Shown: in pieces, positions 14,980-22,721 of the stretch
Position numbering within the stretch: the stretch's first letter is position 1
How the letters are laid out: each line of letters starts with the position of its first letter
Origin: CAYLUN01 sp964386865
GTDB lineage: Bacteria; Verrucomicrobiota; Kiritimatiellia; RFP12; UBA1067
NCBI GenBank assembly: GCA_964386865.1
Contig: CAYLUN010000036.1
Location: 1 to 51,352 of the forward strand
Length of the DNA: 51,352 nucleotides
Direction: 5' to 3'
Program-made: the position numbers and the translations under genes
Notes under the pieces: model-generated
Databases searched by the model: none
What the model was told of the DNA's origin: nothing
The model's input: the letters and a program-made list of their open reading frames with translations, nothing else

Positions 14980-16082
14980 ACAATCTGCTCCTGCTCCGCC
15001 TCGCTCAAGAAGGGGTGCATCGGCAGACTGATCACCTCGCGCGAGGCGCGCTCCGACTCCGGGAAGTCTCCCATCTTGTAGCCCAGCGGCGCAAAGACCG
15101 GCTGCTCGTGCAGGCACTTGGGATAGTACACGGCAGACGGGATGCCCGCCTTCTTGAGTCGCTCTCCCAGAGCTTCTCGGTTCGCCACACGGAGCGTATA
15201 CTGCGCGTAGACGTGCGTGTTGCCGGGCATGACTGCCGGGGGCACAAGTTCTAACGTTCGAGAGTTCGAGAGTTCCAAAGTTGAGCTTCGCGACAGGAAC
15301 AGACTCGTATAGCGGGCGCCGATGCGATTGCGCTGCTCCACCTCCCAGTCGAAATGCGGCAGCTTGGCCAGAACAACTGCGGCCTGCAGCGTGTCGAAAC
15401 GGCCGTTCATCCCCACCAACGGGTGCACGTGCCGGACGAGTCCGCCATGTGTGCGGATGGCCCTCATCTTATCGGCCAACGCATCGTCCGACGTGAACAG
15501 CGCGCCCCCGTCGCCGTAGCAGCCGAGGGGTTTGGCGGGAAAGAAGCTGGTGCTTGCGACGCGGGTGACGCCGCAGCTGCGGCGGCCATTCTGCGTAGCG
15601 CCGAAGCTCTGTGCCCCGTCCTCGATGACCGCGATCCCGTAGCGGGCGGCGATCGCGTTGATCCGCCCGTAGTCCGGCATCTGGCCGAACAGGCTCACGG
15701 GCATGATCGCCTTGGTGCGCGGCGTGATCGCCGCCTCGACCTTGTCGACATCGATGTTGAAGTCGCTCGCCGTGATATCGACAAACACCGGCTTGGCTCC
15801 GACGAGCAGGATGACCTCAGAAGAGCTGATCCAGGTGAAGGGGACGGTGATGACCTCGTCGCCGGGGCCCACGTCGAGCGCCCGCAGCGCGATCTCCAAG
15901 CTGTCCGTGCCGCTGGCGACCGTCAGGCAATGTTTGACTCCGACATAGGCGGCCAAGTGGCTCTCGAGCTCCGCGATCTCCGGCCCCATGATGAAGTGCC
16001 CGTGCTCAAGCACGGCGCGCATGCGTCCGTCGATCTCGGCCTGATAGCGCCGATACTGGGTCTTAAGGTCAATGAATTCCAT
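14958..16082 (-). CDS. wbpE: WbpE/WlbC-type UDP-3-keto-GlcNAcA 3-aminotransferase
   Basis: A 374-aa PLP aminotransferase matching WbpE along its length: EFIDLKTQYRRYQAEID, HGHFIMGPEIAELE, ASGTDSLEIALRALDVGPG, TPRTKAIMPVSLFGQ, VIEDGAQSFGA, and SFFPAKPLGCYGDGGAL with the PLP lysine. It transfers an amino group to C3 of UDP-3-keto-GlcNAc-uronate. Between TSLF and the conserved HVYAQYT segment it carries the extra peptide SSTLELSNSRTLEL, encoded by 8-bp repeats (15247-15286). Its last residues and stop also come from an octamer array. Both seem tolerated at the surface. Confidence 0.92.
   Translation of the reverse strand: MEFIDLKTQYRRYQAEIDGRMRAVLEHGHFIMGPEIAELESHLAAYVGVKHCLTVASGTDSLEIALRALDVGPGDEVITVPFTWISSSEVILLVGAKPVFVDITASDFNIDVDKVEAAITPRTKAIMPVSLFGQMPDYGRINAIAARYGIAVIEDGAQSFGATQNGRRSCGVTRVASTSFFPAKPLGCYGDGGALFTSDDALADKMRAIRTHGGLVRHVHPLVGMNGRFDTLQAAVVLAKLPHFDWEVEQRNRIGARYTSLFLSRSSTLELSNSRTLELVPPAVMPGNTHVYAQYTLRVANREALGERLKKAGIPSAVYYPKCLHEQPVFAPLGYKMGDFPESERASREVISLPMHPFLSEAEQEQIVGEVLKF
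15247..15286 (+). repeat. Octamer array inserted inside the wbpE coding sequence
   Basis: Five 8-bp units on the plus strand: AGTTCTAA, CGTTCGAG, AGTTCGAG, AGTTCCAA, AGTTGAGC. Translated on the minus strand as STLELSNSRTLEL. It is the same family as the arrays at 12524-12571 and 14932-14979. Confidence 0.9.
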
Positions 16083-16093
16083 GAGCGTTGTCT

Positions 16094-16183
16094 GTGGTTA
16101 ATCGTTGCTGGTTGGCCGTTGCTGGTTAGCCGTTAAGTCCGAGTTGTGCTTGCTTAACGACTACGCACCATTGACTATCAACC
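16094..16183 (+). repeat. Heptamer array with an inverted arm upstream of wbpE
   Basis: Six units at 16094-16135 (GTGGTTA, ATCGTTG, CTGGTTG, GCCGTTG, CTGGTTA, GCCGTTA), then opposite-sense units at 16154-16181 (TTAACGA, CTACGCA, CCATTGA, CTATCAA). It occupies most of the 133-bp gap between the YdcF-like gene and wbpE, where no other signal is seen. Confidence 0.75.
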
Positions 16184-16215
16184 GTTTTCGCTTCTCGTTT
16201 CAGCCAGTCGCGACA

Positions 16216-17001
16216 TCAGTTTGCCACGCGCTCGTAGAGCGAGCCCAGCCACTCATAGAGCGCGCCCTCCGAATCCTGAAAACCTCCGCCGGAGGGCAGC
16301 GGCAGGGAGGTCCATTTCCACTGCTTCCGATCCGATACAGCCTGATAGTCGCAGGGTGCCGGAATGGGCGCCAGCCCCCGCTTTCTGAAGATCTTCATGG
16401 CGCGCGGCATATGCGCGGCGGACGTCGCAAGGATGAGCGCATTCGTTCCCGCTTTCTCGCCGACGAGCCGAGCCTCGTCGGCCGTATCCCGTGCGCCCGT
16501 CAGCATCACGAAGCGAGATCTCGCAATTCCAGTCATCACGGCATACTCGTCAAGGAACGCCGCTTTGTCCGAGTCCGAAGCCGGCCCCGCCACGGAGACC
16601 AGCAGGCGGCTCTCCGGCACCAGCCTGACAACCCGTACGCCTTCCTGCAAACGCAGGAGCATGGTGGCTGTGGCACGGTAGCGGAAAGGCAGATCCGAGT
16701 CCTCCGCATACGTTTGCCCAAGCACGGCGACATCCGCTCCGCGCAGACGCTCGCTCTGTGAGGCGTCCGGGCTGAAGGGCTCAAACTTCCGCTCGTGGCC
16801 AAACAGGTAAGAGGATCCCGCCCCATACCCGAAGGCCAAGAACAGGCAACCGGCCAGAACCTTACACGCCTGCCCCGCCCGCTTGAAACGGGTGAACCGC
16901 GCAAGGCACCACCCCAGAATGAAAAGCTCGATCACGAGCGGAACCGGCATGAGGAACTGGGAGATGAACCGCTTCAACACGAATGGAAGAGTGAACGACA
17001 T
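16216..17001 (-). CDS. YdcF/ElyC-like (DUF218) membrane-anchored protein
   Basis: A 261-aa protein with two N-terminal hydrophobic segments (PVPLVIELFILGWCLARF and VLAGCLFLAFGYGAG) followed by a DUF218 domain: GADVAVLGQTYAE, LVPESRLLVSVAGP, the acidic TADEARLVGEKAGTNALILA, and ATSAAHMPRAMKIFRKRG. ElyC and relatives have this layout (two transmembrane helices, periplasmic DUF218) and affect envelope polysaccharide or peptidoglycan metabolism and lipid-carrier use; the biochemical activity is unsettled. It lies between the AbiEii pair and wbpE with repeat-filled gaps on both sides, so it may not share their transcript. Confidence 0.75.
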   Translation of the reverse strand: MSFTLPFVLKRFISQFLMPVPLVIELFILGWCLARFTRFKRAGQACKVLAGCLFLAFGYGAGSSYLFGHERKFEPFSPDASQSERLRGADVAVLGQTYAEDSDLPFRYRATATMLLRLQEGVRVVRLVPESRLLVSVAGPASDSDKAAFLDEYAVMTGIARSRFVMLTGARDTADEARLVGEKAGTNALILATSAAHMPRAMKIFRKRGLAPIPAPCDYQAVSDRKQWKWTSLPLPSGGGFQDSEGALYEWLGSLYERVAN

Positions 17002-17225
17002 GGAAGAGAAGTGAGAGCTTTTAAAGCGGAGACGGAACCGCGAATCACGCGAATTGCACGAATGGGATCATCGAGAAACAAACGCCTTACCGGGTCACGT
17101 CTCGACATTCGACACTTGATTCATCCCGCCAAGGCGCAAGGGGTTTCGGGATGTCGTTGCGCCTTTGAGAAAAGAATCGGTTGTGCTGTCACGGCAGAAA
17201 ACGAGGAGGTCAGAAAACTGAGATG
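17002..17225. other. Intergenic region between the YdcF-like gene and the AbiEii-like gene
   Basis: A 224-bp gap. It contains a short degenerate run of CGCGAAT/CACGAAT units (about 17038-17062), a TCGACATTCGACA repeat, and a 9-bp inverted repeat (17131-17139 with 17157-17165). No gene is seen. Confidence 0.6.
17131..17165 (-). terminator. Inverted repeat downstream of the AbiEii-like gene, possible terminator
   Basis: Perfect 9-bp arms AAGGCGCAA and TTGCGCCTT flank a 17-nt loop, about 60 bp past the AbiEii-like stop. There is no clear T-run on the minus strand, so intrinsic termination is doubtful. Confidence 0.35.
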
Positions 17226-17843
17226 TCACAACAGTGGCTTGACGGCGTCGATAATGCGTTTCTTGACTTGCTCGAACGTTAAAGTGACCTCGCGGAACAG
17301 CCGAGGCCACTCGGCAAGATCGACGTCATCAAAGAAGACAAGGCTGCGAAGGATCATCAGTCCGTCATCTTGCTGATACTTCGTCTTGTAGAATTCCACC
17401 ATCTCTTCTAGCCTGAATTGGTCCAGAAGAAAATACACATCAATGAAATCCTTTACACGTGTTCCATTTCCTGTGATGGCGTTAAGCTTCATCGCCGCAA
17501 TATCCTTTGCAGATAGCATGCGGATGCGGCTACCTTCGATGACCTGAAGTTCTTGGTAGTCATGACGAATCAAATCAACCATAACCCCGTCAATGACCCC
17601 CTTCAAAGTTTTTCCGTGTTGGTAGTTCCGCTGGAATCTATACTTTCTGATAAAGAGGTTCAACACATCATCAACATCATAATCGCCTCTTGTAAATAAA
17701 TCGATGTCGATGGAGATACGATGTCCGATCTGCAGCGCCAGTGCTGTACCCCCGACCAGATGAAACCCTTGCAGCAGATGTTCTTCTTGGAGGGCTTGGA
17801 TCAATTCCAATGTTTGGGGTGTAAGTGTCTGTGTGTGCAACAT
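17226..17843 (-). CDS. AbiEii/AbiGii-type nucleotidyltransferase
   Basis: A 205-aa nucleotidyltransferase of the AbiEii/AbiGii type: FHLVGGTALALQIGHRISID followed by IDLF gives the GGT and the DxD-type metal motif, VMVDLIRH supplies a further acidic position, and SAKDIAAMKLNAITGNGTRV-KDFIDVYFL is the conserved helical region. The family provides toxins of abortive-infection and toxin-antitoxin pairs. ATG 17843 is chosen because GAAGGA lies nine bases upstream; a TTG at 17873 is less likely. It overlaps the DUF6922-like partner by 43 bp, so the two are co-translated. The pair sits as an insert between wbpA and the rest of the sugar genes. Confidence 0.85.
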   Translation of the reverse strand: MLHTQTLTPQTLELIQALQEEHLLQGFHLVGGTALALQIGHRISIDIDLFTRGDYDVDDVLNLFIRKYRFQRNYQHGKTLKGVIDGVMVDLIRHDYQELQVIEGSRIRMLSAKDIAAMKLNAITGNGTRVKDFIDVYFLLDQFRLEEMVEFYKTKYQQDDGLMILRSLVFFDDVDLAEWPRLFREVTLTFEQVKKRIIDAVKPLL

Positions 17844-18085
17844 GCGAACTGATCCTTCGGAATATCCAGCCAAAGCGAAATGAAGTTCAATACTTTGCTG
17901 TCCCAGTCCTTAATCTTCAAAACTTCATCCCGGATCTCGGACAACGAATAAAGCGTCTGAAGGAGATGCAAATCATCCAGCGTGCCAAGCATCAGAACGC
18001 GCTGCACGACAAGGCGTCGCCCTTTCTGAATGTCAAACGTCTCTGGGTTGACATCCCATAAGATATTTCGCGTGAAGATTGGCAT
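17801..18085 (-). CDS. DUF6922-like partner of the AbiEii-type protein
   Basis: A 94-aa protein beginning MPIFTRNILWDVNPETFDIQ, then KGRRLVVQRVLMLGTLDD and KVLNFISLWL. This pattern (RNxLWDxN...D, then VxRVxxxG) is that of the small DUF6922 proteins commonly encoded just before AbiEii-type nucleotidyltransferases. The expected role is antitoxin or accessory partner; that is inferred from gene pairing. The stop falls inside the next gene. Confidence 0.75.
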   Translation of the reverse strand: MPIFTRNILWDVNPETFDIQKGRRLVVQRVLMLGTLDDLHLLQTLYSLSEIRDEVLKIKDWDSKVLNFISLWLDIPKDQFACCTHRHLHPKHWN

Positions 18086-18122
18086 ATGCCGGGGTCATGT
18101 AATGATAGCCAGGTAAGTCCGA

Positions 18123-19424
18123 CTACAGCCGCCCGTCTACCTGATCCCGTGGCAACGTGGCCTTAATGTCGTAGATCACCGTCGTCGCGACGTCGCGTTC
18201 GAATGAGAGTTTCGAGAACGCCTGGTGTTTGACAGCGAAAACAACGGTCGAGTAACGCGCGAACAGCGAACCGGCAGCGACCGACTCGTAGGGCACGAGG
18301 GTCACCCCGTACTCATGCATGACTTCCCCGGCGTCCGCCCAGGGATCGGCCACGTCCACGCGGCAGCCGAACGACTGAAGCTCGCGGATCACGTCGATGA
18401 CGCGGCTGTTGCGGATGTCCGGGCAGTTCTCCTTGAACGTCATGCCCAAAACCAGAACCGCGGCGTCCTTAACGGCAAGACCTTTGGCGATCATCAGTTT
18501 GACCGTCTCGCTCGCGGCCAAGACGCCCATGCTGTCGTTCAGACGGCGACCCGCCAGAATGATCTCCGGATGATAGCCCAACGCCTGAGCCTTATGCGTC
18601 AGATAGTAGGGATCCACCCCGATGCAGTGCCCGCCCACGAGCCCCGGACGGAACGGCAGGAAGTTCCATTTGGTTCCGGCGGCTTCCAGCACTTCGATCG
18701 TGTCAATTCCCATGCGATGAAAAATCATCGACAGCTCGTTCACGAAGGCGATATTGATGTCGCGCTGGCTGTTCTCGATGACTTTCGCCGCCTCGGCCAC
18801 CTTGATCGAGGAGGCCTTGTGCGTCCCGGCCTTGATGATCGAGCCGTACAGCGCGTCCACGACGGCGGCGGCTTCAGGCGTCGATCCGGAGGTGACCTTG
18901 CGGATCTTGGTCAGCGTGTGCTCTTTGTCCCCGGGGTTGATGCGCTCCGGGCTGTAGCCCGCGAAGAAATCCTTGTTGAAGGTCAGCCCGCTGTACTTCT
19001 CCAGCAGCGGCACGCAGTCCTCCTCGGTACATCCGGGATAGACCGTGCTCTCATAGACCACAATCGCGCCCGGCTTCAAGACCTTGCCCACGGTCTCGCT
19101 CGCCTTGACCAAGGGCGTCAGGTCGGGCCGCTTGTACTCGTCGACCGGCGTCGGAACCGTGACGATGAAGACGTCGGTGCCCTTCAACTCCGCGGCATCC
19201 GAGGCGAAGGCGAGCCGCGTGGCTGAGGCCAGCTGTTCGGACGTCTGCTCGAGCGTGTGGTCACGGCCCGCTCTCAGCTCAGCGATCCGTTTGGCGTTGA
19301 TGTCGAAGCCTAGCGTGGGAAACCGCTTGCCGAACTCGACCGCCAAAGGAAGGCCTACGTAGCCGAGCCCAATCACGCAAACACGTACGTCCCCGGACTC
19401 GATTCTCTTTAGCATCTCTTTCAT
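18123..19424 (-). CDS. wbpA: WbpA/WbpO/TviB-type UDP-HexNAc 6-dehydrogenase
   Basis: A 433-aa nucleotide-sugar dehydrogenase. The NAD domain has VCVIGLGYVGLPLAVEFG, then VTVPTPVDEYKRPDL, YESTVYPGCTEE and GYSPERINPGD. The substrate half has VVENSQRDINIAFVNELS-like helices and PGLVGGHCIGVDPYYL with the catalytic cysteine. GMTFKENCPDIRNSRV closes the C-terminal domain. Such enzymes oxidise UDP-GlcNAc to UDP-GlcNAc-uronate, the first step before WbpB, WbpE and WbpD. ATG 19424 overlaps the epimerase stop as ATGA. Confidence 0.93.
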   Translation of the reverse strand: MKEMLKRIESGDVRVCVIGLGYVGLPLAVEFGKRFPTLGFDINAKRIAELRAGRDHTLEQTSEQLASATRLAFASDAAELKGTDVFIVTVPTPVDEYKRPDLTPLVKASETVGKVLKPGAIVVYESTVYPGCTEEDCVPLLEKYSGLTFNKDFFAGYSPERINPGDKEHTLTKIRKVTSGSTPEAAAVVDALYGSIIKAGTHKASSIKVAEAAKVIENSQRDINIAFVNELSMIFHRMGIDTIEVLEAAGTKWNFLPFRPGLVGGHCIGVDPYYLTHKAQALGYHPEIILAGRRLNDSMGVLAASETVKLMIAKGLAVKDAAVLVLGMTFKENCPDIRNSRVIDVIRELQSFGCRVDVADPWADAGEVMHEYGVTLVPYESVAAGSLFARYSTVVFAVKHQAFSKLSFERDVATTVIYDIKATLPRDQVDGRL

Positions 19425-20413
19425 TTGTGATACTCCTTGAACCACGCCAAGAACTTCGGTATGCCGACTGCGATCGGCGTCGTGGGCTCATACCCAACCG
19501 CCTCGTGAAGCCGATCCACGCTGGCGAACGTTGCAGGCACGTCCCCCTCTTGCATCGGCAGCATTTCGAGGCGCGGGTTCTCGACGCCCAACTCGCGCGC
19601 GATCAGAGCGATCATGTCCATCAGTTTCTCAGACCGGTGATTGCCGATGTTGAAAAGCTCATAGGGCTTCAGCCTGTCGGAGAAGACGCAGCCCCGAATG
19701 CCGGCGACGATGTCGTCGATGTAGGTGAAATCGCGGTACATGTCGCCGTTGTTGAAGACCTGAATCGCCCGGCCCTTCTGCATGGCGTCCGCGAACAGCC
19801 ACATCGCCATATCCGGACGACCCCACGGCCCGTAGACCGTGAAGAAGCGGAGGCCGACGGTTTGCATACCGTACAAGTGGCTGTAGCAGTGCGCCATCAA
19901 CTCGTTGGCCTTCTTGGTGGCGGCGTAGAGGCTGATGGGCGTATCCACACGCTGCCCCTCGGCGAACGGCAGCTCCGTGTTGCCGCCATAGACCGACGAG
20001 GACGACGCGTAGATCAGGCGCGGCTTCGACGGCGCGTGCCGGCAACACTCCAGCACGTTCAAGAAGCCCTCGAGGTTCGACTTCATGTAGGCGTGCGGGT
20101 TGGTGATTGAATACCTCACGCCGGCTTGGGCCGCGAGGTTGACCACGCAGTCGGGCTCGAACGCGAGAACCGCATCCTGCAGGGCGGCGAGGTCGGTCAG
20201 GTCGGCAGGCCGCCACTGGTATCCCTCGCGCCCTTCCAGCTGGACGTGGCGGTCGCGCTTGAGCTGGACCGAGTAGTAGTCATTGAAGTTGTCGATGCCG
20301 AACACCGCGTGCCCTTCGTCGAGCAACCGGCGGGCCAGATGAAACCCGATGAACCCGGCGGTGCCCGTCACGAGGACGCGCCGCGGAGAAAACTTCTGTT
20401 CACACGTTTTCAT
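19421..20413 (-). CDS. UDP-glucuronate 4-epimerase (NAD-dependent SDR family)
   Basis: A 330-aa extended SDR epimerase with VLVTGTAGFIGFHLARRLL, FGIDNFNDYYSVQLKRDR, NLAAQAGVRYSITNPHAY, SSSSVYGGNTELPF, YAATKKANELMAHCYSHLYG and VYGPWGRPDMAMW. The NDYY region and the GVRYS motif are characteristic of UDP-glucuronate 4-epimerases (LspL/Cap1J/plant GAE), which interconvert UDP-GlcA and UDP-GalA. ATG 20413 gives a family-like start. It follows the glucuronokinase homologue by 53 bp, consistent with a UDP-GlcA to UDP-GalA step fed by salvage. Confidence 0.9.
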   Translation of the reverse strand: MKTCEQKFSPRRVLVTGTAGFIGFHLARRLLDEGHAVFGIDNFNDYYSVQLKRDRHVQLEGREGYQWRPADLTDLAALQDAVLAFEPDCVVNLAAQAGVRYSITNPHAYMKSNLEGFLNVLECCRHAPSKPRLIYASSSSVYGGNTELPFAEGQRVDTPISLYAATKKANELMAHCYSHLYGMQTVGLRFFTVYGPWGRPDMAMWLFADAMQKGRAIQVFNNGDMYRDFTYIDDIVAGIRGCVFSDRLKPYELFNIGNHRSEKLMDMIALIARELGVENPRLEMLPMQEGDVPATFASVDRLHEAVGYEPTTPIAVGIPKFLAWFKEYHK

Positions 20414-20466
20414 AGAACCGTTCTTGTCTCCTCTCGTCAGCGGAAAAACACCGGAAAACGGGTTGT

Positions 20467-21462
20467 CTACACAATACTGGGCGTGATCGTCGCACACCCG
20501 ATCGATGACATGACGGCGGTTAGGCGCGCATACTGCTCTTCGTCCTCATACGAGCCCACGATCGCGCCGCCGGAACCGGCAAACTTCGCAGAGCAACCGA
20601 CGCCGCGGGCGGCGTGCACCATGCGGCGGTTAGCGTCGTCCACGTTGAAAATGCGATCCCGCAGATCGAAGTTGGCGTTCAGAAGAGGGGGGACCTTCTC
20701 AACCTGACCGCCGACAAGCGCATCCCGAACCTGTTGCGCAAGATCCGCAAACTCGGTCATGGCCGCCACGATGTCGGGCTTCTTCTCTTCGAACAGCACC
20801 CGGAGCTTCCGGTGGTAGACTCCGGACACCTCGGCGCGCAGCGGATCGTAGGAGATGTAGAGCTTGGGAAGACTCGCAGGATCTAGAGGCTCGTACCGGC
20901 CATGTCCAGTCGCCTCAACGAGATCCCGGTTGAAATCCATGAAGACGAGTCCTTCGTAGATCTGGATGACGCGGTCTTGCAGGCCGCACTGTATGCCCAG
21001 TTCATCACGCTCCGCCATGAGGCACAGCGTGGGAGCCATCTCCTTGGGGATGGTCACCCCATAGAACTCTTGCAGCGCCTTGAGCATGGCGGTGCAAATC
21101 GCCGAAGATCCGGCAAGACCCACGAGCCGCGGGATGTTTGATGCGTAGCGAACGGTGAAGTTGCGCGACGGCAACGCAATCCCCGCTGTTCGGCAGTAGT
21201 GAATGAACACTTTGGTGACGGATTTCAGCAAGCGAATACCGCCGTAGTAACCAAAAAGCTGGATCTCCCGCAGCAGCGCATCGGTCGAGCAGAACGTGGC
21301 GTCGTCGACGTCGCCCGGGATGAAGCCCAATTCGGGCGTTTCGTACATCGTCACTTCGGCCGAGAAATTGCTAAATGCGAACGAGATGGTCTTCCCGAAA
21401 TAGCCATCCGAAGGGTTGCCGATCAGGCCTGCGCGCGCATACGAATGCGTTTTGATGAGCAT
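20467..21462 (-). CDS. Glucuronokinase-like GHMP kinase (plant GlcAK type)
   Basis: A 331-aa GHMP kinase whose motifs match plant glucuronokinase better than any bacterial kinase I can recall. These are ARAGLIGNPSDGYFGKTISF (residues 9-28), FGYYGGIRLL (70-79), NIPRLVGLAGSSAI (109-122, the ATP loop), ELGIQCGLQDRVIQIYEGLV, GRYEPLD, and AKFAGSGGAIVGSYED for the C-terminal motif 3. Plant glucuronokinase phosphorylates D-glucuronate to glucuronate-1-phosphate, the substrate for a UDP-sugar pyrophosphorylase. Here a GalU-like enzyme precedes it and a UDP-GlcA 4-epimerase follows it, an apparent salvage route to UDP-GlcA and UDP-GalA. Kinase family is firm; the substrate is inferred. Confidence 0.82.
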   Translation of the reverse strand: MLIKTHSYARAGLIGNPSDGYFGKTISFAFSNFSAEVTMYETPELGFIPGDVDDATFCSTDALLREIQLFGYYGGIRLLKSVTKVFIHYCRTAGIALPSRNFTVRYASNIPRLVGLAGSSAICTAMLKALQEFYGVTIPKEMAPTLCLMAERDELGIQCGLQDRVIQIYEGLVFMDFNRDLVEATGHGRYEPLDPASLPKLYISYDPLRAEVSGVYHRKLRVLFEEKKPDIVAAMTEFADLAQQVRDALVGGQVEKVPPLLNANFDLRDRIFNVDDANRRMVHAARGVGCSAKFAGSGGAIVGSYEDEEQYARLTAVMSSIGCATITPSIV

Positions 21463-21525
21463 ATTAAAGAAGCGTCTCCAGATGCGAACTTGGCGGTCGG
21501 CGTGCGACCGCTCGATCCGCGGCCA

Positions 21526-22353
21526 TCAGGCTGTAAGCCCCTGCTCCGACCCGTAGGCCAGCACGGTTAACAGGTAGTCGCGCGGGTTACCAATGTCGTG
21601 GCGCTGACCCGGATACCGGTAGCCGTAGACGGGCTCATGGCTCAAGAGTCGCTGAATGGCATCGGTCAGCTGAATCTCTCCTCCGTGCCCCGCGCCTTGC
21701 TCGGCCAGAAGGCCGATTATTCTGGGGCTGAGAAGATATCGCCCTGCGATCGCCAAATCAGACGGAGCATCTTCTGGCTCCGGCTTCTCGACCAGCCCGG
21801 TCAGGCGATAGAACCTCTCCTGTCCGGTCGGCTGCGCCGCCACAACACCATAGCGGGACACCTTCTCTTTGGGAACCCGCTCCAGCCCGACGATCGAAGC
21901 CCCGCCGTTCATTCGAGAGAGGGCGACCATCTCACGCGAGCACGGTTCGGCTCCTCGCACCAGAGCGTCCCCGAGCAGAATAAGGATCGGCTCCGTTTCA
22001 TGCAGCAACAGACTGGCCGCCTGCAAGATGGCGTGCCCCAGCCCAAGCTGCTCGCCCTGTTCGACAAAGCGCACGCGTGCCGAAATCGCGTCCAGCTGCT
22101 CCATCGCCGCCAGCGCCTTGCCTTTTCCGCCCAGCCGCTTCTTCAGGTGCGAGTCGGCGGAAAAATAACTCCTGATGGCGGGCTTGTCCGGAGAGGTCAC
22201 GATAACCACCTCTTCCGCACCCGCATCCAAGGCCTCTTCCACGATCCACTGAATGGCAGGCTTGTCGATGATCGGCAGCAACTCTTTAGGGATGGCCTTG
22301 CTGACAGGGAAAAAGCGCGTGCCGTATCCTGCTGCCGGAATCACGGCTTTCAT
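21526..22353 (-). CDS. galU: GalU-type UTP-sugar-1-phosphate uridylyltransferase
   Basis: A 275-aa nucleotidyltransferase with VIPAAGYGTRFFPVSKAIPK, ELLPIIDKPAIQWIVEEALD, VRFVEQGEQLGLGHAIL, ILLGDALV and GEIQLTDAIQRLL, all GalU hallmarks. GalU makes UDP-glucose from UTP and glucose-1-phosphate. Because the next gene is a glucuronokinase homologue, it may act on glucuronate-1-phosphate instead, but specificity cannot be read from sequence by eye. It is the first gene after a TATAAT promoter (22569-22596), with a leader of about 200 nt. Confidence 0.9.
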   Translation of the reverse strand: MKAVIPAAGYGTRFFPVSKAIPKELLPIIDKPAIQWIVEEALDAGAEEVVIVTSPDKPAIRSYFSADSHLKKRLGGKGKALAAMEQLDAISARVRFVEQGEQLGLGHAILQAASLLLHETEPILILLGDALVRGAEPCSREMVALSRMNGGASIVGLERVPKEKVSRYGVVAAQPTGQERFYRLTGLVEKPEPEDAPSDLAIAGRYLLSPRIIGLLAEQGAGHGGEIQLTDAIQRLLSHEPVYGYRYPGQRHDIGNPRDYLLTVLAYGSEQGLTA

Positions 22354-22508
22354 CGTGACGACCGGCCCTTGCTGTCATTCGGCCCGTACATCGGAACGGG
22401 CTGAACAGACCGGCATCTTCTTGGATTTGGCAGGAAAAGGGCAGACTCCGTCCCCGTCATTGTCCTGAAATGATGATCCAATAACATTTCCTAACTTGTT
22501 CTATTCAC

Positions 22509-22556
22509 GCGCTTTATGCATATCAATAAACACGGTGTAGCAAACATGCAAAGCGC
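22509..22556. repeat. Imperfect inverted repeat in the galU leader
   Basis: Arms GCGCTTTATGCAT (22509-22521) and ATGCAAAGCGC (22546-22556) pair with a 2-nt bulge around a 24-nt loop. It would lie in the 5-prime leader just after the predicted galU start site, so a regulatory hairpin or operator is possible. Confidence 0.5.
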
Positions 22557-22568
22557 TAAACGGAAGCC

Positions 22569-22596
22569 ATTATAGCAGAACGCGAAAAAAGCGCAA
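22569..22596 (-). promoter_or_regulatory. Sigma-70-type promoter for the galU-glucuronokinase-epimerase-wbpA operon
   Basis: On the minus strand TTGCGC (22596-22591), a 16-bp spacer and a perfect TATAAT (22574-22569). The start site would be near 22562, giving a leader of about 209 nt before the galU ATG. Confidence 0.7.
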
Positions 22597-22721
22597 TTGG
22601 CTCATAGTACAATCACAGAAATAGCCGATGGCTTGTAGACTGTAGGTTTGGGGCTTCAATCCGCCAGAGAAGAGAGAGAACATGAGCCGGGCAGGCGAAC
22701 GCCGGCCCGCGCAGAGCGGGC

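Larger units (their letters stand above)
22354..22721. other. Intergenic regulatory region upstream of galU
   Basis: A 368-bp gap with an AT-rich core (about 22480-22640). It carries the galU promoter, an imperfect inverted repeat at 22509-22556, and at 22442-22456 a 15-nt sequence (CAGACTCCGTCCCCG) also present in the metK leader. No gene is seen. Confidence 0.7.
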
